From: VAZQ01 sp963725185
GTDB lineage: Bacteria; Pseudomonadota; Alphaproteobacteria; Rhizobiales; Xanthobacteraceae
Assembly: GCA_963725185.1 (NCBI GenBank)
Contig: CAVRXO010000006.1
Location: 2,108,001 to 2,172,000 of the forward strand
DNA: 64,000 nt
Reading direction: 5' to 3'
The notes under the pieces were generated by a model. It was not told the DNA's origin and made no database searches. It was given only the letters and a program-made list of their open reading frames with translations. Within the stretch, counting starts at the first letter, position 1, and each line of letters starts with the position of its first letter. A program made the position numbers and the translations under genes. Below are positions 36,613 to 45,082 of this stretch, one piece after another.

Positions 36613-37650
36613 TTATAGCGCGGGCAACAGGTCGCGGGCACCCTCCACCGCGGCCTCCGGCAGGGCATAAATGCCGCGCACGATCCCGGCGAGCTCCTCG
36701 GCGCCGATTGGATCGAGGTCGAGGCCCTGCTTTTGCACGGCCTCGATGAATTCGGGATCCTTCAGGCTTTGCAGATAGGCGCTGCGGATCGCTTCCACAC
36801 GCTCCCTGGGAACGCCCGGCCCCAGGAACGACGGATAGCCGGTCGCGCTCGGCGCGCACAGCACTTGGAGCACCTGGCGGTCCTCGGGGGTCTTGGCGAG
36901 ATCGAGGCCGAGCGGCACATCGGCGGGAATGTCGGGCGCCTTCTGCACGCCGAGCTGCACCAGGACGGTGACCAGCTTGTCGGTCACCCATCGGGCGCTC
37001 GGGCCGCTGTTGAGCGATTTCCAGGTGGACCCGACCTTGCCTTGCACCTCGCCGCGCTCCAAGGCGAGGTCGACGGCGCCGAGGCCCGCATAGCCGGTCA
37101 CGATCTTGAACTTGGTTCCGGCGATGCGGTTGAGCGCGCGCGGATAGATGCCGGTATCCTGCGCGATGCTGGTGGCGCCGACCACCACTTCCTTGCGCAT
37201 CGCGTCCTGGATCGTGCGGACGTCGGTCGAGGCGTTCCAGATGAGCCCCATGGAAACCGTGCGGCTGGGGCTGCCGATCCAATTGAACTTGGTGGGATCG
37301 AATTGCGCCTGCGGAATCTTGAGCAGCGGTGCGAGCAGGAAGCCGCGGGTGATGAAGCCCCATGCGGTGCCGTCTTGCGGCGCGATGCCGTAGATGTAGC
37401 TTGCCGCCTTGATGCCGCCGGCGCCCGGCATGTAGGAGACCACGAGGTTCGGATGTCCCGGAAGGTATTTCTTGATAAGGGGCGCCAGCGCCATCGGATA
37501 GGCGCTCACGGCGCCGGCCCCGACCCCGGTCCCCACATACATCGTGATGGTCTTGCCGCGATAGAAGTCCTCGACCGTCTCGGCGCGGGCGGAGCCTGCC
37601 ACCAGCAGGGCGATCAGTAGGGTGGGCAACGCGCCAGCACGGCATCGCAT
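36613..37650 (-). CDS. Bug/TctC-like solute-binding protein, N-terminus inside a repeat
   Basis: 345 residues from ATG 37650: a signal peptide ending GSARA, then ETVEDFYRGKTITMYVGTGVGAGAVSAYPMALAPLIKKYLPGHPNLVVSYMPGAGGIKAASYIYG. This is the FYRGKT variant of the Bug/TctC receptors, as at 3384 and 40189. Codons 1-11 (MRCRAGALPTL) are encoded by a dispersed palindromic repeat (37617-37773), so the start and part of the signal peptide come from repeat DNA. An upstream ATG (37785) lies wholly in or beyond the repeat and is not credible. It follows the hydantoinase B gene. Confidence 0.83.
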   Translation of the reverse strand: MRCRAGALPTLLIALLVAGSARAETVEDFYRGKTITMYVGTGVGAGAVSAYPMALAPLIKKYLPGHPNLVVSYMPGAGGIKAASYIYGIAPQDGTAWGFITRGFLLAPLLKIPQAQFDPTKFNWIGSPSRTVSMGLIWNASTDVRTIQDAMRKEVVVGATSIAQDTGIYPRALNRIAGTKFKIVTGYAGLGAVDLALERGEVQGKVGSTWKSLNSGPSARWVTDKLVTVLVQLGVQKAPDIPADVPLGLDLAKTPEDRQVLQVLCAPSATGYPSFLGPGVPRERVEAIRSAYLQSLKDPEFIEAVQKQGLDLDPIGAEELAGIVRGIYALPEAAVEGARDLLPAL

Positions 37651-37773
37651 CTTCCGGCACGGCGTTGCGGCGCGTTGCCCACGCGGTCGGGCCTCGCGGT
37701 TCAGCCGCGTGGGCAAAATTGCGCGACGCCGCGCCATCATGATCGCGGTGCCAGGCAATTTCGCCCACCCTAC
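37617..37773. repeat. Palindromic repeat covering the 5' end of a receptor gene
   Basis: A 157-bp element bounded by GTAGGGTGGGCAACGC and GCAATTTCGCCCACCCTAC. Internal inverted parts are GGGCAACGCGCC with GGCGCGTTGCCC, and CCGCGTGGGCAAAATTGCGC. The terminal and internal GTGGGCAA arms are typical of a dispersed element in Bradyrhizobium-like genomes (recognised from general knowledge). It contributes the start codon of the neighbouring TctC-like gene. Confidence 0.82.
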
Positions 37774-37797
37774 AGAAGGCTTCATCGCATCGATCCT

Positions 37798-39530
37798 CTA
37801 CCGCCGTACCCTGCCGTCGGCGCCGATCTTCACGCCGTAGTCGCGCTCGGCCGCGGCGGTCGACACATAGCCGGCGTCGAGATCGCGCTGGATGGCCGCG
37901 AGCGGCCGCTGCCCGGGCGCACCATAGCCGCCGCCGCCGCCGGTTTCGACACACAGCAAATCGCCCGGCTCGAGCGCCAGGCCCTTCTCCTTGCCGATCG
38001 GTCTCTCCTCGCCGGTGTGGTGGTCAACCAACGTAAAGCGTCCGGGCTTGGCTTGCCTCGCCGCCCTGCACGCCCCACGGCGGGAACTTGGTGCGGTCGA
38101 GGTTGGTTTGCACCATGCAGGGCGCCAGATATGCGGTAGGTCTTGCGGAAGCCCAAGCCGCCCCGGAAGGTGCCGGCGCCGGCGGAATCCTGGCGCAGCG
38201 AAAGCTCCTCGATGCGAATCGGCAGCGATGGCCTCCTGCAGCTCGAGCGGAATGATGCGGGTGTCGCCATGCGCCATGGTGCGGAACGGGCCGGCGCCAT
38301 CGTGGGTCGCGCCCGCGCCCCAGCCGCCATGCCCGCTGTCATGGGTGCCGAAAAAGCGTGCCGTCGGCGCGCCGGCCGTAGAAGCGGATGCCCGAATGGG
38401 TGCCGAAATGGCCGCCCGGCACGCGTTGCGGCAGCGCCTTTTCCAGCGCCCTGATCACCGTATCGATCACGGTCGGGAACGGGGTCGAGTAGTTGCCCAT
38501 CGGGGCGGTCGGCGCCGCGCTCAGGATCGTTGCCCGGCGGCAGGATGAGCTTGAGCGGCCGGAACGTGCCTTCGTTCGCCATCTCGCCCGACCCGATGCA
38601 GATATTTGAAGGCGACGCGCGCGGTGGTCTGGCCGCCGCCGAAATAGCCGGAATTGATCGGGCCCTTCGCCTCGCCGGCCATCCGCGAATAGTCGACCGT
38701 CATCTCGTCGCCCCGCGACGATGACCTTGACCGTGATCGGCAGCGGCTCGTCGCCCGAGCGGTCGTTGTCGAGAAAGGTTTCGGCCGCGTAGACGCCGTC
38801 CGGCATGGCGCGGATGAAGGCGCGTGCGGCCGCCTCCGACTGGTCGAGGATCAGCGCGACGGCGCGAGCGAACGTCGCCACGCCGTATTTGCCGGCGAGC
38901 TCCGCCGTCAGGTCGCGGCCAAGCAGGCAGCCGGCGAGCTGCGCCGCGATGTCGCCCATCAGCTCGACCGGCTGGCGGGTATTGTTCTCGATGATGCGAT
39001 AGACCTCCTCGATCGGCTCGCCCTTCGACCACAGCTTGATCGAACGCAGTTGCAGGCCTTCCATGAAGATGTCGGTCGAGCGCGGCACCGAGCCGCCGAT
39101 ATCGATCCAGTGCACATTGATGGCGAAGAAGCCGATCAGGGTGCTGCGCTCGGCGCCGCGACATGGATCGGCGTGTACATGACGGTGTTGTTGAGGTGCT
39201 GGCCCTGCACCGCCGCGTGGTTGCAGAGCACCACGTCGCCGTGTGAAGCCGCTCGCGCCCGTAGATTTGCAGTCCGTCGCGCACCGCCATGCCGACCGAG
39301 TCGGCGACGAACGGCGGCATGCCGCCGGTGCATTGCGCGACCAATTGTCCGTCGGCGTCGGTGAGCCCGACCGCGAAGTCGTTGTACTCGTAGATATAGG
39401 GGCTGAACGCGGTGCGCTTGATGTTGGCGTCGATCTGGTTGGCGATCGACACCAGGCCATGCCGGATCACTTCGAGCGTGATCGGGTCGACGGCGAGCCC
39501 AAAATCCTGATGGCCGGCAAGGTCCTGCAT
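37798..39530 (-). pseudogene. Hydantoinase B/oxoprolinase family gene with many frameshifts
   Basis: The span equals a full-length hydantoinase B (about 577 codons), but the homologous text jumps between frames about nine times. In order: VDPITLEVIRHGLVSIANQIDANIKRTAFSPYIYEYNDFAVGL; HGDVVLCNHAAVQGQHLNNTVMYTP; FFAINVHWIDIGGSVPRSTDIFMEGLQLRSIKLW...FLDNDRSGDEPLPITVKV; MTVDYSRMAGEAKGPINSGYFGGGQTTARVAFKYL; FRPLKLILPPGND; PMGNYSTPFPTVIDTVIRALEKALP; MAHGDTRIIPLELQEA; IRIEELSLRQDSAGAGTFRGGLGFRKTYRI; MVQTNLDRTKFPPWG; EPGDLLCVETGGGGGYGAPGQRP. The family hydrolyses hydantoins or 5-oxoproline with ATP. The HyuA partner gene is absent. No in-frame stops occur within segments, so base-calling error is as likely as decay. 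Confidence 0.83.
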
Positions 39531-39591
39531 CGTGGGAGGAAAGATAGGCTGCGCCGCGGCGTTTGTCTCATCGGCTTGGTTGGGAGCGCGG

Positions 39592-39999
39592 CTACTCGCT
39601 CCTGAGCTTCCTTTGCACGCGTTCGTCGAAGCGCGCCACATTGACCACCACGCGCTGGTGCTGGCCGCCCCCGATCGGCTCCTTGTCGTCGCGCGCCTCC
39701 ACCCGGAACGAAAGGGTGCGGCCCTCGATCGCGATCAGCTCGGCGCTGGCGATGGCATGCATGCCGACCGGCGTGGCGGCGAAGTGACGGACATCGAGAT
39801 GGATGCCGAGGCTCTGGTGTCCGCCTGGCAGGAGATGCTCGACCGCCGCGAGCGCGGCCGCCTCGATCAGATTGATCATCACCGGCGTGCCCAGTACCGG
39901 CACCTTCCCGCTGCCGATGCTGGGGGCGGTATGCTCGACCCCGACCAGGATCTGCGCGGTTCCCTTCATTCCGGTCTGCAGTTGCGAGAGGTCGATCAT
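39592..39999 (-). CDS. FlK-like hotdog thioesterase family protein
   Basis: 135 residues from ATG 39999 (MIDLSQLQTGMKGTAQILVGVEHTAPSIGSG...). PVMINLIEAAALAAVEHLLPGG and IHLDVRHFAATPVGMH match the fluoroacetyl-CoA thioesterase (FlK) family, keeping the Glu of the long helix and the His of the HFAATPVG motif. Such hotdog enzymes hydrolyse acyl-CoA esters. An in-frame ATG at 40056 with GGGGGGAT upstream is an alternative start. It is first in a minus-strand run with hydantoinase B and two solute receptors, which suggests uptake and catabolism of one compound class (inference). Confidence 0.78.
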   Translation of the reverse strand: MIDLSQLQTGMKGTAQILVGVEHTAPSIGSGKVPVLGTPVMINLIEAAALAAVEHLLPGGHQSLGIHLDVRHFAATPVGMHAIASAELIAIEGRTLSFRVEARDDKEPIGGGQHQRVVVNVARFDERVQRKLRSE

Positions 40000-40188
40000 C
40001 GTGCCGGACCTTTGCGTCGAGGGTGAAAGGCCCGCCAGGAGCCACCGCTGAGCCATGCTTTATCCCCCCGCGACCGAGAAGCCAAACCGGCGCTGCCCTG
40101 CGTTCGCTGTCGGTGTCTTTGCCGGCGCGGGAGCGCGGAACTATGATGGCGATCTGGTCGGTACCGGCATCTCGAAATGGAGCGGCGG

Positions 40189-41223
40189 ATGAGACCTGGG
40201 GCTTGCTTCGCGCGTCTTGTCTCGCGTCTTGCCGCCCTGGTCGCGCTCGCGCTGCCGGGAGCAGGCGCGCGGGCGGACGATGCGGCCGACTTTTTCCAGG
40301 GCCGAACCATCACGCTCATCGCCGGCTTCAATGTCGGCGGCGGTGCCGATGCGTATGCGCGGGTCATTGCGCGCCACCTCGGCATGCACATTCCGGGCGC
40401 TCCGGCCGTGGTGGTGAAGAACATGCAGGGCGCCGGCAGCGTGCTGGCCGCCAACCACGTCTTCAACGTCTCGCCCAAGGACGGATCGGAGATCGGGTTG
40501 TTCGCCGGCAACATCGTGGTCGACCCGGTCATCGGCGGCGTGCCGGCCAAATACGATGCCCGCAGCTTCAATTGGATCGGCGCGCCGACGTCCGAAACCA
40601 GCGTCTGCGTGGCGTCGCCCGCGAGCGCCTTCAAGACCATCGACGATACGTTCCGCACCGAAATGGTCACCGGCACCGCGGGTACCTCGACCTACGATTT
40701 TCCGGTGGTCCTGAACAATGTGCTGGGCACCAGGCTCAAGCTGGTCAAGGGCTATGCGGGCAGCGCGGCGCTGCGGCTCGCGATGGAGCGCGGCGAGATC
40801 GACGGCTTCTGCGGGGTCGGCTTGAGCTCCATGCGCACCGCCGGGCTGGCCGACGGCAAGGCCAATATCCTGCTGCAGATCGCATTGAAGCGGAATCCCG
40901 CCCTCAAGGATGTCCCATTCGTCATGGACTATGCCAAGCGCGCGGACGATCGCCAGATCATGCGCCTGGTGTTCGGTTGGGCGGACCTGGATCGGCCGCT
41001 GGCGGTGCCGCCGGGAACGCCGGCCGAGCGGGTGCGGGCGCTGCGTCTGGGCTTCGATGCCGCCATGCAGGACCCGGCCCTCCTGGCTGACGCCGCGCAA
41101 GCCTCGCTCAGCATCGCGCCGATGAGCGGAGCGGCGATCACAAGCTTCGTCGACGAGGTTTATCGGACGCCGCCGGCGGTCGCCGCCAGGGCAGCCCAAC
41201 TGCTCGGACGCGGGCTCCAATAG
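40189..41223 (+). CDS. Bug/TctC-like solute-binding protein
   Basis: 344 residues: a signal peptide ending GARAD, then AADFFQGRTITLIAGFNVGGGADAYARVIARHLGMHIPGAPAVVVKNMQGAGSVLAANHVFNVSPKDG. Same FYRGKT-type variant as the receptors at 3384 and 36613, to which it is clearly paralogous (compare GYAGSAALRLAMERGEIDGFCGVGLSSMRT with GYPGANEALLAMERGETQGFCSLGFATLEA). GGAG 6 nt before ATG 40189 decides this start over 40177. The ligand is unknown and no membrane partner is nearby. Confidence 0.85.
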   Translation: MRPGACFARLVSRLAALVALALPGAGARADDAADFFQGRTITLIAGFNVGGGADAYARVIARHLGMHIPGAPAVVVKNMQGAGSVLAANHVFNVSPKDGSEIGLFAGNIVVDPVIGGVPAKYDARSFNWIGAPTSETSVCVASPASAFKTIDDTFRTEMVTGTAGTSTYDFPVVLNNVLGTRLKLVKGYAGSAALRLAMERGEIDGFCGVGLSSMRTAGLADGKANILLQIALKRNPALKDVPFVMDYAKRADDRQIMRLVFGWADLDRPLAVPPGTPAERVRALRLGFDAAMQDPALLADAAQASLSIAPMSGAAITSFVDEVYRTPPAVAARAAQLLGRGLQ

Positions 41224-41399
41224 GGCGTTTCAGAACCGCCGTGCTGGCGCGGCGACGGATTGGCGCCCTCCGTCGATCGGGATAAGCTTGCCGAAACGAT
41301 CGGCCGCAATTGGCGCCGCCTTGGTGGGCGGCCGCCATGAACGGCGTAGGTCGAGAAGCGATCGACGGGGCGGACAGCGACCAAAGGGAGAGCAGGGAA

Positions 41400-43604
41400 A
41401 TGAAGATGGCACGACATTGGTATTTGGGCGTGGCGGCGATTGCGCTGGCCGCGGCCGTGAGCGCCCCCTCGACCAGAGTGAGCGCCCAACAGAGCAACGC
41501 CGCCGCGGTGAGCATCGGCGACAGCGATCTGGGCGGCGTGGTGGCGAGCGCGAACGGGCCGGAGGCGGGCGTCTGGGTGATCGCGGAAACCGCCGACCTG
41601 CCGACCAAATACGTCAAGATCGTCGTCACCGACGATCAGGGCCGCTACGTGATGCCGGATCTTCCCAAAGCCAACTACACCGTGTGGGTGCGCGGCTACG
41701 GCCTCATCGATTCGCAAAAGCAGACGACCGCGCCCGGCAAGATTCTCAATCTGACCGCGGTGGTGGCGCCGAGCGCAACGGCGGCGGCCGAGTACTATCC
41801 GGCGCAATACTGGTACTCGATGCTGAAGATTCCAGATAAGAGCCTGTTTCCGGGCACCGGCCCGAACGGCAACGGCATGCCGGTCAGCCTCAAGAGCCAG
41901 GGCCAATGGCTCTCCACCATCAAGACCCACGGCTGCAATTCCTGCCACCAGATCGGCAACAAGCCGACGCGCACGATCTCGCCGGCGCTCGGCAAGTTCG
42001 AGAACTCGTTCGAGGCCTGGAGCCATCGCGTGCAGGTCGGGCCCGCCGCCGAGACCATGGTCCAGGACATCGGCCAGATCGATACCCCGCGCGCGCTGCA
42101 GAACTTTGCCGATTGGACCGATCGGATCGCTGCCGGCGACCTGCCCAAGAGCAAGCCGCAGCGGCCGCAGGGCATCGAGCGCAACATCGTCATCACGATG
42201 TGGGATTGGGGCGACGCCAAGACCTACCTGCACGACGAGATCGCGACCGACAAGCGCCATCCGACCGTCAATCCCTACGGCAAGCTCTACAGCGCGACCG
42301 AGGATTCGACCGACAATCTTCCCATCCTGGATCCCAAGACCAGCACGGTCACCTATCTCAAGATGAAGCCGCGCGATGCCAGCACGACCAGCGGCTCGTT
42401 CATCCAGTCGGGCGGGTTCCCGCGGCTGGCCTCGCCGTATTGGGGCGATGAGATGATCTGGCACAGCCAGACCTCCGTGCACAATCCGATGCTGGATCAG
42501 GATGGACGCGTCTGGCTCACCGCACGCATCCGCAATCCGGCCACTCCGGCCTACTGCCGCAAGGGCTCGGATCTGCCCTCCGCCAAGGTGTTCCCGATGG
42601 ACAGCGCGGGGCGGCAGGCCGCGATGTACGATCCCAAGACCGACAAGCTCACCTATATCGATCTCTGCTTCACCACCCACCACATGGCGTTCGCGGAGGA
42701 CGCCAACAATACGCTGTGGTTCTCGGCCGGCGGCGCGCGCGCCCCGGTGATCGGCTGGCTCAACACCAAGATGTTCCTGGAGACCGGCGATGCCGCCAAG
42801 TCGCAGGGCTGGGCGCCGTTCATCCTCGACACCAACGGCAAGGGCAAGCGCGAGGGCGACTATGTGGAGCCCAATCAGCCGGTCGATCCCACCAAGCAGA
42901 AGCGCATCCTGGCCGGTCTCTACGGCATCGGCATCGATCCCAACGACGGCACCATATGGGGCTCGGTGCTGGCGGTCCCGGGCGGCGTCGTGCATGTCAT
43001 TCCGGGCAGCAATCCGCCCGAGACCACGCTGACCGAATATTACGAGGTGCCCTACAACGATCCGAAGGCATCCGGGAGCGGCTTTGGTCCGCGCGGCATG
43101 GACATCGATCGCAACGGCGTCGTGTGGATTCCGTTGGCCAGCGGCCATCTGGCGAGCTTCGACCGCAAGAAGTGCACGGGTCCGCTCAACGGCCCCACCG
43201 CCACCGGCCGCCAATGCCCGGAAGGCTGGACGTTCTATCAGTTCCCGGGACCGCAATTCGAGGGACTGAACGAGCCGGGCGCGGTCGAGTCGAGCTACTA
43301 TACCTGGGTCGATCAGTTCGACACGTCAGGCCTCGGCCGCAACATCCCGATCGCCACCGGCAACATGTCGGATTCGCTGGTGGCGCTGGTGGACGGCAAG
43401 TTCGTCATCCTGCGCGTCCCCTATCCGATGGGCTTCCACGCCAAGGGGCTCGATGGGCGCATCGACGATCCCAATGGCGGTTGGAAGGGGCGGGGGCTTT
43501 GGTCGACCTATGCAGGCCGCGCCCCCTACCACATCGAGGGCGGCAAGGGCACGACCAGCAAGGTCGTGCATTTCCAGCTGCGCCCCGACCCGCTGGCGCG
43601 GTGA
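41400..43604 (+). CDS. Exported protein: CarboxypepD-reg-like domain, c-type heme and Vgb-like propeller
   Basis: 734 residues. The signal peptide (1-30, ending RVSAQ) is followed by a beta-sandwich like carboxypeptidase regulatory domains (LGGVVASANGPEAGVWVIAETADLPTKYVKIVVTDDQGRYVMPDLPKANYTVWVRGYGL, about 43-103). One heme site, HGCNSCHQIG, lies near residue 178. From about 250 onward, repeated segments such as VHNPMLDQDGRVWLTARI, HHMAFAEDANNTLWFSAGG, YGIGIDPNDGTIWGSV and RGMDIDRNGVVWIPLASGH look like streptogramin-lyase-type beta-propeller blades. The combination suggests a periplasmic redox or binding protein; its substrate is unknown. GGAG and AGGGAA precede ATG 41400. Confidence 0.82.
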   Translation: MKMARHWYLGVAAIALAAAVSAPSTRVSAQQSNAAAVSIGDSDLGGVVASANGPEAGVWVIAETADLPTKYVKIVVTDDQGRYVMPDLPKANYTVWVRGYGLIDSQKQTTAPGKILNLTAVVAPSATAAAEYYPAQYWYSMLKIPDKSLFPGTGPNGNGMPVSLKSQGQWLSTIKTHGCNSCHQIGNKPTRTISPALGKFENSFEAWSHRVQVGPAAETMVQDIGQIDTPRALQNFADWTDRIAAGDLPKSKPQRPQGIERNIVITMWDWGDAKTYLHDEIATDKRHPTVNPYGKLYSATEDSTDNLPILDPKTSTVTYLKMKPRDASTTSGSFIQSGGFPRLASPYWGDEMIWHSQTSVHNPMLDQDGRVWLTARIRNPATPAYCRKGSDLPSAKVFPMDSAGRQAAMYDPKTDKLTYIDLCFTTHHMAFAEDANNTLWFSAGGARAPVIGWLNTKMFLETGDAAKSQGWAPFILDTNGKGKREGDYVEPNQPVDPTKQKRILAGLYGIGIDPNDGTIWGSVLAVPGGVVHVIPGSNPPETTLTEYYEVPYNDPKASGSGFGPRGMDIDRNGVVWIPLASGHLASFDRKKCTGPLNGPTATGRQCPEGWTFYQFPGPQFEGLNEPGAVESSYYTWVDQFDTSGLGRNIPIATGNMSDSLVALVDGKFVILRVPYPMGFHAKGLDGRIDDPNGGWKGRGLWSTYAGRAPYHIEGGKGTTSKVVHFQLRPDPLAR

Positions 43605-43692
43605 GAAGCACCGTGCTCTGCGCGACACCTCCGCCTGCAAGGGCGGGGGTGATCGCATTTGAATTTTGTTGATTGGCACGGCGGTGCCTCTT

Positions 43693-43886
43693 CCCTCCCC
43701 CTGAAAGGGGGAGGGTGGCGCCACGCAAGTCGAGTTTACTCGACTTGCGCTCCATGATGCCGATCTCGGGCAAGCCCGAGATCGGTGCGCCGGGTGGGGG
43801 TCTCGTCTCCCCCGCAGATTCGGCGCTTGTGGCGGGACCCCCACCCGACCCGCTTCGCGGGTCGACCTCCCCCTTTCAGGGGGAGG
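43693..43886. repeat. Composite element of five hairpins
   Basis: The gene-free interval 43605-43968 is mostly this element. Hairpins in order: CCCTCCCCCT/AGGGGGAGGG (43693-43715); GCAAGTCGAG/CTCGACTTGC (43725-43748); CCGATCTCGGGC/GCCCGAGATCGG with a 2-nt loop (43760-43785); GACCCGC/GCGGGTC (43847-43863); CCTCCCCCT/AGGGGGAGG (43866-43886). First and last hairpins are inverted copies of each other and bound the element. It follows the end of the heme-propeller gene. Confidence 0.88.
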
Positions 43887-43968
43887 TGTGCCCGAGAGCG
43901 CGGCGGTTTCGTCAAATGCGACAGCCCTGCCAGGGCGCGCGAGCTTGCGTTGAAACAGGGAGACCGTG

Positions 43969-44955
43969 ATGGAGCTTCCCCGCCGCCGCTTGCTGCACCT
44001 GGCACTGGGTGGCGCCGTGTTGCCGGCGGTTTCGCGGGCGGCATGTGGGCAAGCTTGGGGGCAAGCCTATCCGACACGCCCGGTGCGCATCATCCTCGGT
44101 TTCGCGGCCGGCACGTCGGCCGACACCTTCGCCCGCCTGATGGGCCAGTGGCTTTCGGAAAGGCTCGGCCAACCGGTGATCGTCGAGAACCGGACCGGCT
44201 TTGCCAGCAATATCGCGGCCGCTGCGGTCGCGGGCGCGCCCCCCGACGGCCATACGCTGCTTTGGATGACCGCGGCCAACGCCACCAATGCGACCTTCTA
44301 CGACAACCTGAGCTTCGATCTCATCCGCGACGTCGCGCCGGTCGCCGGGATCGTCCGCACGGTCTTTGTCATGGCGGTGAATCCGTCGGTCCCCGTCCGA
44401 ACCGTTCCGGAGTTCATTGCCTATGCCAAAGCCAACCTGGGCAAGATCAACATCGCGGCCGGCGGCAGCGGCACGGCCGTCCACCTTTGTGGCGAGCTGT
44501 TCAAGATGATGACCGGCGTCGACATCGTTCACGTCCAGTATCGCGGCGACGCGCCTGCGCTGGCCGATCTCATCGCCGGGCAGGTCCAAGTCATGTTTGC
44601 CGGCTCGACGGCGATCGAGTTCGTCAGATCCGGGAGGCTGCGCGCCCTGGCGGTGACCACCGCGACCCGTTGGGACGCGCTGCCGGACGTTCCGCCCATG
44701 GCCGACTTTGTGCCGGGCTACGAGGCCAGCGGCTGGCAGGGGCTGGGTGCTCCCGGGAACACGCCCGCCGCGATCGTCGACAAGCTCAACCAGGAGGTCA
44801 ATGCCGGCCTCGCCGATCCTAAAATCAAGGCGCGGTATGCCGACCTTGGCGTCACCACGCTGGTCGGCTCGCCTGCCGATTTCGGCAAGCTCATCGCCGA
44901 CGACATCGAAAAGTGGGCCAAGGTCATCAAGGCGGCCAACATCAAGCCGGACTGA
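43969..44955 (+). CDS. Bug/TctC family solute-binding protein
   Basis: 328 residues with an N-terminal RRRLLHLALGGAVLP export signal (Tat-like twin Arg), then AYPTRPVRIILGFAAGTSADTFARLMGQWLSERLGQPVIVENRTGFASNIAAAAVAGAPPDGHTLL, VQYRGDAPALADLIAGQVQVMF and GAPGNTPAAIVDKLNQEV. This is a classical tripartite tricarboxylate receptor. GTG 43966 and ATG 43969 are both possible starts; ATG is preferred. A second receptor follows 127 bp downstream. Confidence 0.9.
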   Translation: MELPRRRLLHLALGGAVLPAVSRAACGQAWGQAYPTRPVRIILGFAAGTSADTFARLMGQWLSERLGQPVIVENRTGFASNIAAAAVAGAPPDGHTLLWMTAANATNATFYDNLSFDLIRDVAPVAGIVRTVFVMAVNPSVPVRTVPEFIAYAKANLGKINIAAGGSGTAVHLCGELFKMMTGVDIVHVQYRGDAPALADLIAGQVQVMFAGSTAIEFVRSGRLRALAVTTATRWDALPDVPPMADFVPGYEASGWQGLGAPGNTPAAIVDKLNQEVNAGLADPKIKARYADLGVTTLVGSPADFGKLIADDIEKWAKVIKAANIKPD

Positions 44956-45082
44956 TTGGCGGCAAGGCGAGTAGGATAGGGGAGGCGGCCGGATCCCAGC
45001 CGCACGCTGCCGTTCTTGATCGCAGCCGGAGCCATCTGTTTGATCGTGTGAACGGATGGCCGACCGCCAACGGAGGCACGAG

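Noticed and set aside
41160..43256. A 698-codon open frame antisense to the heme-propeller gene
   Set aside because: Long antisense frames are expected in high-G+C DNA. The sense frame has a signal peptide, a heme motif and blade repeats; the antisense text has no domain resemblance.
43605..43968. The hairpin-rich interval as a CRISPR array
   Set aside because: The repeats are palindromes of different sequence, not regularly spaced identical repeats with unique spacers, and no cas genes are present.
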